64,000 bases of DNA from Kalmanozyma brasiliensis GHG001 (Eukaryota; Basidiomycota; Ustilaginomycetes; Ustilaginales): NCBI RefSeq assembly GCF_000497045.1, contig NW_015961981.1:684401-748400 (forward strand). Direction: 5' to 3'. Under the pieces are notes generated by a model. That model worked only from the letters and a program-made list of their open reading frames with translations. It had not been told where the DNA came from and did no database searches. The translations under genes and the position numbers were made by a program. Within the stretch, counting starts at the first letter, position 1. The number at the start of each line of letters is the position of its first letter. Shown in pieces: positions 1 through 9,662 of the stretch.

Positions 1-707
1 GGCAGTGAACGGTGTGAAGCCGAGCCGAGCCGAGCCGAGCGAATCGATGGCGAAGGTCACGATAATAACGAGGTGGAGAACAGAGGCTGCGCTGATGGAG
101 TGGAAAGCGGAACGACGAAGAAGAAAGTGACCAAGGTCTGAGCGGGGCGAGCAAGCGCAGAAGGTGCGACTGCGTGAAATGTTGATGTGTTGCTCTCGTC
201 CCGCCTTGGAGTGTTCGCCTTGGCCTTCTGTGCTCTGCTGAGTGTGACTTTTGGCTATTTTTTCGCGCTTGCAGCTGAGCCTCTCAAAGACAAACACATC
301 GCGCACACACTCGCCCGACAATTTCATTTCGCGGTGGGCTGCTTCGATTTATCTGTTGCGTCACCCGCCTCGAGGTCGCAGAATTACATAATTCTGAGTG
401 GGCGACTACAAAGAAAGCATTCGGAGGCCTAACAATTCCGTTCGTTTCGCGGCTACGCCTCAGCACCTCCCGACATCGACGGCGATCCATTGCTTGCTCA
501 GCATCTGGGCTGTTCCCATCCACACTGCGGTGCAGGCCCGTCGCGATGCAGGCCTCGAACGGATGAATGAAAGAGAAGCGATCAATTGCTAAAGGTACAG
601 CGACGACGACGAGCTGAGCTAGCAACCTCGGTGTATCAAGCAGAGGCAACTCGCTCAACTCATGCCGCGGTCGCAGGAGTCTAGTAATACAAAGAAGATC
701 GGCGCGT
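1..707. other. gene-free left end
   Basis: No supported gene is seen. The stretch contains the short GCCGA repeat near its start and the downstream (3') side of the sugar transporter that ends at 708. Reading frames here overlap each other on both strands and show no family features. Confidence 0.5.
19..40. repeat. GCCGA short tandem repeat
   Basis: Four head-to-tail copies of a 5-nt GC-rich unit (gccga / cgagc) are seen. It is a simple microsatellite with no visible function. Confidence 0.8.
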
Positions 708-2363
708 CTAGTGCGGAGTCGACTGCGCCGACTCAGAAGGGGCAACGTGGCTGCTGCTCTTCTTGTCGACGCTGACCAGGCCGACAGCGTGCGGATCGCT
801 GTCGAGGTGTGATTCACGCTCCGAGGGCGACGCGCCCGAGGCGGTGCCGAGCTCGTACTTGGACCACTGCCAAGCCGGGACACGGTGGGCATAGAGCTGA
901 TCGATCTCCAAAAACGTCTTGCCACGTGTCTCCGGCAGCAGGAAGAAGGCGAGAACGGTGATGACCAGCATGCATCCGCCAAAGATGAGGTACGCCTTAG
1001 CCGCCAAATTGCCTGCATCGCTAGCCGTGATCTGAGGCAGTGCGAGCGTCGTCACCACGGCCGTCGCTTGGCCCCATCCAACGGCGTACGACATGGTGTA
1101 ATTGCGCAGACGTTGCGTTGGCAGTTCCGAAGGCATCAGCAGCGAGATCGAGTAGAAGCACAGCGTCCAGACAAAGTTGAACACCATGGCTAGGCCTGAA
1201 ATGGCTTTCGCCACATTGACGTCGCTAGTGTAGAAAGCGAGCGTACCAGCCACGAAGTCGATGATGGTCAGAAGGACGAAGCCGGGCAGAGCAAGCGATC
1301 TGCGTCCCACCTTTTCGAGCGCGACAATGGCCAGTGCTGCTCCCGCCACCTGACAGATGTAGGCATACACCGTCAAGACGAAAGGATCGCCGAGACGGAG
1401 CTGCGTCAGGAAGATGGTGGCATAGGTGGTGCTCAAGATGATACCACTGATTTGATTGAGCGAGAAGAAGGAGCCGGCTACCATGGTGCGCAAGAGGTGT
1501 TTGCGGCTGAGGATGTCGGTGAACTTGGTCTCCTTGGCGAGGTGGGCGCGCTCTTGCTCGGCGCGCATGATTGTTTGGAGTTCCTCTTCAATCTCGATGT
1601 CCGAGACGGGGCGGACACGCCTGAGAGCCATGCGAGCTTGGCCGATGCGACCCTTTTGTACGCACCACACGGGCGACTCGGGCAGGAAAGGAGTCGGCAG
1701 TAAGAGAAGGAAAGGCAGCGCGGCCTGTACCGCGAGAGGCACCTTGTACTTGCGGGTGTCCTGATAGGTTCGATCCGTTGCCCAGCAGCAGATGGCCGCC
1801 ATCAGATTAGCAAGAATGGTGAGGAGATTGGAGGTGGCGACAGCGCCTCCGCGAATGCTGGTGGGGACCACATCGGCGAGATAGAGGGGTCCGATGGAGA
1901 GGGCGCAGCCGTACGCGAGCCCGTTCATCACACGGCCAAAGATGAAGGCAACGAGGTTGGGTGCCCACAGCTGCAGTTGCGTCGATGGAATGCTGAACAC
2001 ATACGCAGCGCAGAGCGACCATTTACGACCGAGCTTGTTCTGCAAGAATGGCGATAGCAGAGCGCCGCAGATGGTGCCGATCAGCGGAATCGAGAAGATC
2101 ATCGACTGATGGCTTGCGGTGAAAGTGTAGTCGCGCGTGGCCCGATTGAGACCTTGGTACTTTTTGACAAACTCGGGCATGGCCGCAAGCGGACTCATGA
2201 GGGAGTTCTCGAGACCGTACGTGGCGCCGCTCAAAGCGATGGTGAGCACGGTCACGAAGACAGAGAGGCTCCATACTCGAGGCTTGTTCGAGCTTGCGTG
2301 CATCGAAGACGAGGAGGAAGAAACCGCCGCAGCGGCCTCGGGGATGGGCGAATGGGAGGGCAT
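708..2363 (-). CDS. MFS sugar (hexose-type) transporter
   Basis: This is a 551-residue plasma-membrane transporter of the major facilitator superfamily, sugar porter family, expected to import hexoses or related sugars by proton symport or facilitated diffusion. Family marks are visible: GRVMNGLAYG followed by a PLYLADV..P..IRGG block, LPESPVW at the end of the first half, VGRRSLA between later helices, and PETRGKTFLEID after the last helix. About twelve hydrophobic segments are spaced as expected. The N-terminus is a short Ser-rich cytosolic stretch. The start is the ATG at 2363; three codons of open frame upstream begin with TTG and were not used. It is a single exon. The substrate cannot be told from sequence; a lactose, maltose or quinate-type transporter is possible. 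Confidence 0.9.
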   Translation of the reverse strand: MPSHSPIPEAAAAVSSSSSSMHASSNKPRVWSLSVFVTVLTIALSGATYGLENSLMSPLAAMPEFVKKYQGLNRATRDYTFTASHQSMIFSIPLIGTICGALLSPFLQNKLGRKWSLCAAYVFSIPSTQLQLWAPNLVAFIFGRVMNGLAYGCALSIGPLYLADVVPTSIRGGAVATSNLLTILANLMAAICCWATDRTYQDTRKYKVPLAVQAALPFLLLLPTPFLPESPVWCVQKGRIGQARMALRRVRPVSDIEIEEELQTIMRAEQERAHLAKETKFTDILSRKHLLRTMVAGSFFSLNQISGIILSTTYATIFLTQLRLGDPFVLTVYAYICQVAGAALAIVALEKVGRRSLALPGFVLLTIIDFVAGTLAFYTSDVNVAKAISGLAMVFNFVWTLCFYSISLLMPSELPTQRLRNYTMSYAVGWGQATAVVTTLALPQITASDAGNLAAKAYLIFGGCMLVITVLAFFLLPETRGKTFLEIDQLYAHRVPAWQWSKYELGTASGASPSERESHLDSDPHAVGLVSVDKKSSSHVAPSESAQSTPH

Positions 2364-4660
2364 GTTGTCCAAAGAGATCTATAGAGAAAGCCGGAGAGAT
2401 GAGCAGCGCTTGACGGTTGCGGTGTGCGTCGAAAGAGCTGTCCGCTACAAGGATGGGGTAGGGGACGGCGATGCGGGGAGCGGAGGGGTGGGTGCGAAAG
2501 GATGGCAGATGAGTTGGGGTCTTGCCCGTGTGCTTTTACGTCTTTTGGTAAGCTTCACTACGGAAGCGTGTCATGGGGGAAAGAGGTGCCCGAACAGAGA
2601 GAAGGAGCGGTTGCGACAAGGGACTGCGCTTGGCGTGAACACGGTTTGGCTGCCCGAAGTGGCGTTGGTGCTGACTCGAACGAGCGAAGGAAAAGACAAT
2701 GAAGGGAGAATCCGAGCGTCTGGGACACTGATGAAATGTCATGCGCAGATCGAGATGAAGCGGCCGTCGGTTGCGCTTGAGAGTGTGTCTGCGCCGCACC
2801 GCGTTGTTGGTGGGGATAGGAAGGTTGCGTCGAGAAACTGCAGCCAGCCGCGCGAGCTCTCCGAAGGAATTGTTGGTCGTCTTCAGCTAGCAGGTAGAGC
2901 AGTGGCGATCAAACCCGCAATTGGGGCATATACGGGTGCAGTGAAGGGCGAGTGGGTGGGGCAAGCAGCCTCGTGCGCCGATGTCACTTGAGGTGAATGT
3001 TGGTGGGGCAAAGGTGGCTAAAGCCGACGACCAAGTGGCAAGCCTGGTTGGTAGCGCGCAGAGGATCGCATGGCGTTACAGCCGGAGACTCGGACAGAGC
3101 TCGATCATGAGCTTGCCATCGGGCTCGTATCGATGAGTGATGGTGCTCGCGAAGAAAGAGCTCGGAGAGGAACGAGGGTACGAGACTGATGTGATGATGA
3201 CAACGAATGCTAAGTTTGCTGGACCCTGTAGGCTATCAGTTTGAGAAGCAGCGGCTATGTGCGAGCCACAGCAGCTCAGCTCGAGGGGCGGCGTCTATTT
3301 GCGGAGAAGGAAACAAATTGATTTGGGGCCCACAAGTCGCCGCCGCATCATTTCTCCGCGCGCTGCACGCTGCATCTTGCTCCCACTCTTTCTCGATAAG
3401 TTATGCATGGCAAGAGCTCTGTGCGCATCTTTGCTCGCTCAAGTCATCGTCAGATGCAGACCGATTACGATGGAGGTGGGCGATGCCTGTTGTTTGTCCG
3501 CTGTCGTAGTGGGTTGGAGAGTCGACGGCGGGGACAGTTGCAGCTCCATATCGTAGGAACAATGACGATGTGCGCAATGAGTGGGCCACGCCAGCCTCCG
3601 AGCTCAGCAAGTCGTGTGATCCGGCGAAAAGAGCGAGCAAGTCACCATACACCAAGCGATCGTCGGTCGGTCGTTGACGGCTGCTTCATCGATGATCCAG
3701 GCAACCAAAGCCATACGATATCGAGGCACGCCGGTCATTTTCAAAATTTGGGTCAAGTGAGCGGAAGCAAGTTCAGAGCAAAATGTTTTCTGACAAAGCT
3801 CGGTCTAACAATGGCGAATTTTCGAGCAGTGCATGCACTGTGACACTGTGACCAGCCAACTCTGTGTGTGCGGAGTCGAGTCTCCTGTGAATTTTTTTTT
3901 CTTGAAATTCAGCTTTCAGCTTCTGTCAGCCAGTCACACGGCCAGCCAACCAGATCAGCCGGACCTGCTGCTGCTGCTGCTGCTGCGTGTCGTCCGCCGC
4001 GGCACGGCGTGTGGTGGGCTCGAGAGACCCAAGACACGTCAAAGACGACCAAGTGAGCCATGACCCTGATCTAGGTTAGCTCGCATATCATCCACGCCCT
4101 CGCACTCCCATCAAGCGCACGCAGGGTCGACCTATACCGCGCTGCTTCTTACGCGTTGGCTACATCATCGTCAGCTGGGCTGCAGCAGGACCATTCGACC
4201 TCGACACGGCTATACACGTGTGGCTAGACTTCTGTCAGACACCGTCCAACCAACCACTTTTTCGGCCTGCAGCTTTAGCACCGCCGGGCCTCTCCTTGTC
4301 TCCGCGCCCATTGGTGTTAACAGCATCGCCTGCACCTTTGCCAGGACTCTTCACGACCCTGGATGCATCGGATCCCGTTGGATCGCCCCTTTGATATCTG
4401 CGCAACAACGACCGTAGCACGCTGACCTGGGCGAGCCGAACCGCGCGTTGCACCCCCCTCGAGAGTCACTCGGCCCTTCCGATATCGCGCTTGTCATCCT
4501 CCTATAAGACGTAGAGCGACGCCTAGACACCCATTCACTTGCCTCGCCTCCTCCTCGCTTTTCCACCATCGCGCTGCACTCCATGAGGCCCCATCTCGAG
4601 CTACACGCCTCCGATCGTGCCTAAACGACCTTGAACTCTTCCAATAAGGTTGCCGATACC
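2364..4660. other. 2.3-kb divergent intergenic region
   Basis: This is the shared upstream region of the sugar transporter and the OTU gene. I see no supported coding sequence. It contains a CTG microsatellite at 3965-3986 and a pyrimidine-rich leader just before the OTU start. An overlapping plus-strand frame (2137-2991) is largely antisense to or upstream of the transporter and has no family features. Confidence 0.5.
3965..3986. repeat. (CTG)7 microsatellite
   Basis: Seven consecutive CTG triplets lie in non-coding sequence upstream of the OTU gene. Confidence 0.85.
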
Positions 4661-6568
4661 ATGGGCAGGCCTCCGCGCAACGCCGCGGCGGGGCCCAGCC
4701 GACGCAGCGCGAGACCCGCCTCGACCATCAAGAACGAACGCATCACTCGCAGCAGCAGATCCAAGAACAGCCATGCACTTGACGACCCCGAACAAGTTGA
4801 ACGCGATCTCAACGCCCAGCTCAAGCGCATGGGTCTCTACGCTGCCAACACCACTGGCGACGGCAACTGTCTCTTTCGCGCCCTCTCCGACCAGCTCTAC
4901 GGTCACTCGTCCAGCCATGCACAGCTACGTCAGGAAACCTGCGATCATCTCGCGGCGCGTCCTGAAAAGTTTGCCGGCTTTGTCGACGACAAGCCTTTTG
5001 ACCAGTACGTTCGGCTGATGCGCGAGAACGGCACCTATGGCGGTCACTTGGAGCTTCATGCCTTCGCCCAAATGAAGCAGAAGCAGATCAAGATTGTGCA
5101 GCCCGGGCTGGTGTACGTTGTGGAAGACGTCGACGACTCGCCCGAAGCGAGACGCGCGAGAGAGCACAAGGAGCAAGAGCGATTACGCGTTCAGAACACC
5201 ATCCAAGCCGGCACCGAGGGCGCCCCACTCACCGAACGGCAACGGCGCAGACAAAAGAGGGAGGACACCAAGCGGGACAAGAAATCGTCGCAACTCAGTG
5301 CCACCGACGAAGCATCCACATCAGCGACAACCGCGGCATCCACATCAGCCACAGCATCCGCATCAGCAGAAGCACCGGCACCGACAGCGACATCATCAGA
5401 TCCATCCATAGCAGAGGCAAGCGACCTCGCATCCAGCAGCCAAGCATCGTCGTCGACACTCGCATCGCCCCGAGAAGCGACAGCTTCCAGCTCGCCTGCC
5501 CAACCTGCAGAAGCATACGGACCCTTGTACATTGCCTACCACAATTGGGAGCACTACAGCTCGATCCGGAATCTCGACGGCCCGCATTCTGGCCTCCCAC
5601 GCATCAAAGAGCAGATTATTGCGGCGGCCGCCGGCTCCGCTGCCGCAGATGAAGACAGCAAAGCTTCCGCCAAGGGTGCGTCCAATCCCACGGAGCCAAC
5701 CTTGGAGGAAAAGATGGTGCTGCAGAGCGTCAGCGGCGATCACGACCTCGACGAGATTCGACAGCTGCTCAGCGAGAACGAAAACAAGTGGGATCAGGTC
5801 GTAGAGCTCATCCTTGAGAAGGATGCTGCCATCGATGAGGAGGAAGCCGTCGGAGCCGAATTGCAGGCCCTGCCCTCTTCTGGCGACCTTTCGACTGCGT
5901 CCAATCGACTAGCTGTGCCACCGCCGCCACCGTTGCCGGATCACATGCGTCACTGGCGTGCCACTTCGCCTTCTTCCGTCGACACTTCGGCCACGCATAG
6001 CAGCGGTGAGGGCGATTCACCATCCACCACCGCTACCACCGACGACGGCGGCGACGTCACAGCCTGCGCTTCCCCCGACGCATCGAGCCTTTCGCGTGGC
6101 AGCACACCTGGCGTCGAGAGGCTCAGCAGCAAGCGGGCCGCCTCGTCCGATGCCATGACCATGAGCATGATCCGCAGTCCCAAGCGTCGTTCGCAGAGCA
6201 GATCGCCCGAGTTTGACGCCGAAGCAGAGTCGCAATCCGGCAAGACGGAAGCGACCACGGCCGCATCGCAAGCTGCTGCCGAGCCTCGCGACGACGAACC
6301 AGAGACCTACGAGATCATCAAGCGCGGGCGAGGACGTCCACGCAAGGACGGTCTTCCGAACAAGTCGACCATCGTACGTCGCGTTCCGACGGCGCGAGAA
6401 AAGCGCGACGCAGCTCAAGCACGCAAACGCGAGCGCCAGCTCGAGAAAGTCACTCGATCTCGTGAAGCAGCCAAGGCCAATTCCAAGACGGATAAAGGCG
6501 GTGCAGCGGCAACGACCAACCGTCCTTCGCCCGCCGAAGTGTGCGGCTTTCGCGAGCTCAAGATCTGA
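4661..6568 (+). CDS. OTU-domain deubiquitinase (OTUD3-like) with AT-hook
   Basis: This 635-residue putative cysteine protease removes ubiquitin. The OTU core begins near residue 50: LKRMGLY, then TTGDGNCLFRALSDQLYG with the D-G-N-C catalytic loop (Asp67, Cys70), and QLRQETCDHL. The catalytic His lies in YHNWEHYSSIR (His298). Between residues about 160 and 285 the domain is interrupted by a basic stretch and a Ser/Ala/Thr low-complexity insert. A UBA/CUE-like helical segment follows (about 345-390, LDEIRQLLSENENKWDQVVELIL). A classical AT-hook core, RGRGRPRK, lies near residues 555-562, followed by a basic coiled tail. The start is the ATG at 4661 (ACC before it); the frame runs ten codons further upstream without an ATG. 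It is a single exon. The OTU assignment is firm. The chain type cleaved and the nuclear location suggested by the AT-hook are inference. Confidence 0.9.
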   Translation: MGRPPRNAAAGPSRRSARPASTIKNERITRSSRSKNSHALDDPEQVERDLNAQLKRMGLYAANTTGDGNCLFRALSDQLYGHSSSHAQLRQETCDHLAARPEKFAGFVDDKPFDQYVRLMRENGTYGGHLELHAFAQMKQKQIKIVQPGLVYVVEDVDDSPEARRAREHKEQERLRVQNTIQAGTEGAPLTERQRRRQKREDTKRDKKSSQLSATDEASTSATTAASTSATASASAEAPAPTATSSDPSIAEASDLASSSQASSSTLASPREATASSSPAQPAEAYGPLYIAYHNWEHYSSIRNLDGPHSGLPRIKEQIIAAAAGSAAADEDSKASAKGASNPTEPTLEEKMVLQSVSGDHDLDEIRQLLSENENKWDQVVELILEKDAAIDEEEAVGAELQALPSSGDLSTASNRLAVPPPPPLPDHMRHWRATSPSSVDTSATHSSGEGDSPSTTATTDDGGDVTACASPDASSLSRGSTPGVERLSSKRAASSDAMTMSMIRSPKRRSQSRSPEFDAEAESQSGKTEATTAASQAAAEPRDDEPETYEIIKRGRGRPRKDGLPNKSTIVRRVPTAREKRDAAQARKRERQLEKVTRSREAAKANSKTDKGGAAATTNRPSPAEVCGFRELKI

Positions 6569-6871
6569 GCAAACGCACTTTGCCTTCACATCTGCCGCCC
6601 TCTGACCCGTCTCCATCCTGATTCAAACGGAAGCATCATTGCTCAATCTCTCTTGTCTGTTCGCATTTGTACTTCTCCCCACGCATCTCAATCGCATATG
6701 TTTATCGCTTGCTCATATCGTTGCGGTGAGAAAGCAGAGCTGGATCCATATTTGGCATCTTAGCTACAGGGGCGAGTGGCGGAGGGGCGATCCCAGACAA
6801 AAGCCATGGTAAGCGCGAATCGCGGGCAGGCAGCCTAAAGCTGCGCCACGACTCCAAAAATGATGCAGCGT
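6569..6871. other. convergent intergenic region
   Basis: These are 3' ends of the OTU and Yet3-like genes. No gene is seen. Confidence 0.5.
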
Positions 6872-7615
6872 TTAGTCCTTTTTGGTGGAAGTCTGGCCGG
6901 TGGCTTTGGCGAGTTCGTCGCTGAGGCGGTTGTACTCCTGCTGTTGCTGCTTGGTTTGCTTCTTGAGCGTGTCGATTTCGGTCTGGTACTTCTTCTCGAT
7001 GTCGGCTCCGCTACCGGCGGTCTTGGAACCCTTCTTGAGCGCGACGAGCTCCTCCTGCGTGTTGATGAGGTCGAGGATGAGCGAGTAGGTGCGCGAAAGG
7101 ATCAGGCTGAGGAAAAGGGTGAAGCCGGTCAAGTACATGTTGCGCTGGCTGTAGAATTTGCGCGCAGCGTAGTTGGTTTCGGTACGGACGTCCTGAACGC
7201 CGCGGTTGTCGCGGGCAGTTTCGCCTTCCGACATGACCTTGACCATGCGTTGAACGGCATCGACAAAGAGGACCGCAACGAAGCTAAATTGAAGGAAAGA
7301 AAGGTGACGAGGTCGAGATGAGATGGTCAGCCAGGTTCGTCCTACCTCGCGAGACAAAGTGCGTATACTCACATGAATGTTATCTTGAGACCGTATTGGA
7401 TCTTGGCGACAACCGGGTTGACGGCGAGGAAGTGGAAGAGCTTGCGTCTCCAGGTGAATGGAAGGGGTACCTGTGTAGCGGACAGCAGAAGTGTCGTCTG
7501 TCAGTACATTGAAAACGGCTCTGAATAACTCGGCTTAAACACTGACGATGAGGACCATGAACATGGCCATCTCGAAGCACAAAAGTGCGAATACGATGCT
7601 GTAGTAAAGCGTCAT
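6872..7615 (-). CDS. Yet3/BAP31-like ER membrane protein (3 exons)
   Basis: This 192-residue protein belongs to the B-cell receptor-associated 31 family (yeast Yet1/Yet3), ER membrane proteins linked to cargo sorting and quality control. Proposed exons are 7615-7547, 7470-7373 and 7283-6872; introns have GTCAGT...CAG and GTGAGT...TAG ends and keep the frame. The protein begins MTLYYSIVFALLCFEM, as in Yet3, with three membrane segments (about 1-23, 40-62 and 105-125). The family block RKFYSQRNMYLTGFTLFLS follows, then a lumen/cytosol-facing coiled coil rich in Lys/Gln ending in KKD, reminiscent of a dilysine retrieval signal but not canonical KKXX. The first donor is the less usual GTCAGT; a splice six nt later would break the frame. 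Identification is good, function inferred from the family. Confidence 0.88.
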
Positions 7616-8050
7616 CTCGAGAGAAGTCTTGTGAACGACAAAGCGAGTTGAGGATGTGCTTGCTGAACCAAAAGGATGGTGGATCGAGAAGAAGGTCCAA
7701 ATGCGATGTCTTTTCAGGTCTACCTTCGCAGGCTAATCTGAGACGTGGAATGACTAACCGAGGGTCGCGGCCATGTGTGTGTCTGTTTGAGCGTGCAGAA
7801 TGACGAGGCGTAGGACAGCCGAGACGCCAAATTCTAACAACGCGCCGGGGCCACTTTTTTTGGGCAGTCCTCCACTTGCAGTCCTCACAGCCTCACCGCA
7901 CGATGACGCCGGGGCACCTTCCACAGCACCAAGCTTCTGGAGTATCACACACATCATGTCTGCATCGTTTCCGAATGTCATTCTACTGTAGATGCGATGC
8001 TTGAGCCGGCAGATGGATGCTACAAGATGAAGGCTCCACGACGCGGCAAC
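7616..8050. other. intergenic, promoter of the Yet3-like gene
   Basis: 435 nt between the Yet3-like start and the 3' end of the dehydrogenase gene. A T-run is seen near 7854. No gene is recognised. Confidence 0.45.
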
Positions 8051-8905
8051 TCACGACGTCTTGTTCTTGACAAAGTCGTTAAACTCGTTCGAGTAGTCGT
8101 CGTGCCATCGCGACAGGGCAGGTCGATCCTGGATCACGTCGTTGACGTTCCATTCCATGCGAGCCAAGTCGGTCTCGCGAGGTGTCTCGTTGTCGGGGCA
8201 GAGGATGTAGAACGAGCCGGCATTGATACGCTCGATCATGAATTCGACCGTCTGTTCGGGCGTCCAGGCGCCATCGGGTTTGGGCTTGCCGTCGGCAGCT
8301 CCTGTCAGTCCAGTGTGCACCCATCCCGGGATCAGCAGCTTGACGTCGACTTTGCTCGACTTGTCTTCGCGCAGCTCGTGGGCCAATGACTCGGTGAAGA
8401 CCTTGACCGCGGCTTTAGAGACGTTGTAGGCGGGTCCGGTACCAGGCGGTGTGGTGATACCTTGCTTTGAGCCCGTGTTGATCAAGAGCGCGGACTGGCC
8501 GTGCTCCTTGAGGTCAGGCAAGAAGGCTTGGCTTACGTTGACGACGCCGTAAAAGTTGGTGCTGAGGATGCGATCCCATCCGTCCGAAGTCGAGGCTTTG
8601 GTGGGACCGCCTACACCTGCGTTGGCCATGAGCACGGTCAGCTTGGTCCCGCCAAACTTTTCAAAGACGCTCTTGCGGAACGCAGTGACGCTGTTCTGGT
8701 CGGTGACGTCTAGCAAGCCAATGTACGACTCGCCCTTGTCCGACAGCGCCTTGGTGGCCGACTGAAGACTCGATTCGTTCCGATCGCCGATCGCGACCTT
8801 CATGCCTTGTCCTAGGTAGTATTTGGCGGCGGCAAGACCGATTCCGCTAGCACCGCCGCTGATGACGGCCAGGTTGCCAGCTTTGATGGCAGCGTGAGCA
8901 GACAT
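8051..8905 (-). CDS. short-chain dehydrogenase/reductase
   Basis: This 284-residue NAD(P)-dependent oxidoreductase belongs to the classical SDR family. The Rossmann nucleotide-binding motif GGASGIG is at residues 17-23, NAG at 95-97, and the catalytic Ser146 (NTGSKQG), Tyr160 and Lys164 (YNVSK) follow. Acidic Asp41 after the second strand (IGDRN) suggests a preference for NAD(H), although the Arg beside it makes this uncertain. An in-frame ATG at 9001 would add 32 residues (Pro/Ser-rich). I prefer the ATG at 8905 because it has a better context (CAACC before ATG) and the usual SDR length. It is a single exon, divergent from the ferric reductase gene. The substrate is unknown. Confidence 0.88.
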   Translation of the reverse strand: MSAHAAIKAGNLAVISGGASGIGLAAAKYYLGQGMKVAIGDRNESSLQSATKALSDKGESYIGLLDVTDQNSVTAFRKSVFEKFGGTKLTVLMANAGVGGPTKASTSDGWDRILSTNFYGVVNVSQAFLPDLKEHGQSALLINTGSKQGITTPPGTGPAYNVSKAAVKVFTESLAHELREDKSSKVDVKLLIPGWVHTGLTGAADGKPKPDGAWTPEQTVEFMIERINAGSFYILCPDNETPRETDLARMEWNVNDVIQDRPALSRWHDDYSNEFNDFVKNKTS

Positions 8906-9662
8906 GGTTGGATGGCGAGATTGGGAAAGAAGAAAGCAACTTGGAGGAACGGACGGTACGGAGGATGTAGCGTTCGGGGTGTCGTGGAGAAGAGGACGCA
9001 TGTCGAAATGTGACCTGCTGCTACTGTTGCTACTTTGAGATCGTTCTCGCCGCCGGCGACTAATGTCTCGGCCCTACTTCTTTCCACGAGCTGCCCTGCA
9101 GGTCAAGTTGAGCAGCCGGCCACCACGAGAACATCGAAGGATCGAATGTGGATAGCCGAGCGAGGGCTGTCTCGTACGATAGAGATTACGGGCTGGCTAC
9201 CACCGTGGGCCCCTCTTACTGCAGCACGACTCGCGCCATGAGGGAGCGTCGAGCTGTCCCGACCGGCATCTGTTTCTCTTGCACTCGGCTTCGTCCCAAC
9301 GTGACAGCGGTCGACCGTTGCCTGAGGTGGTTGGTAGCCGTGGCGAGATAGTAATGCTGGTATCCTCGTAGGCCTGCGCTCGGAGACTTTTTCGTCACGG
9401 AAAATCGAGCCGCTGTCAAGCCCACATGGCTCCAACCTTCTTCGACTGCCAAAAAGGGTCCGAGCCGCCTGTCACTTTGGCGGATCGGCCCGCCGTGATG
9501 AGAAAAAGGCTCCGAGCAGCAGCGTGTGCTTCGTTGAGGTGGGTCGACAAGCCTTCGCCATTGCCTGTCGATGAAGAGACTAGACCCCATCTCGTACCAC
9601 GACCACTACCCATCCCAAGGTTGATTTTGTCCGTCGTCATCCGCATCACAAGGACGATCACC
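8906..9662. other. divergent intergenic region (SDR / ferric reductase)
   Basis: This is the shared upstream region. The ferric reductase frame stays open back to an ATG at 9426, so part of this stretch may be coding if that start is used. Otherwise nothing is recognised. Confidence 0.4.

Noticed and set aside
2137..2991. 284-codon plus-strand open frame
   Set aside because: It lies antisense to the start of the sugar transporter and in its promoter, with no domain features and a composition typical of shadow frames in GC-rich DNA.
9426..9662. N-terminal extension of the ferric reductase
   Set aside because: An in-frame ATG at 9426 exists, but the added 79 residues have no conserved features and the ATG at 9663 has better context; the longer form cannot be excluded.
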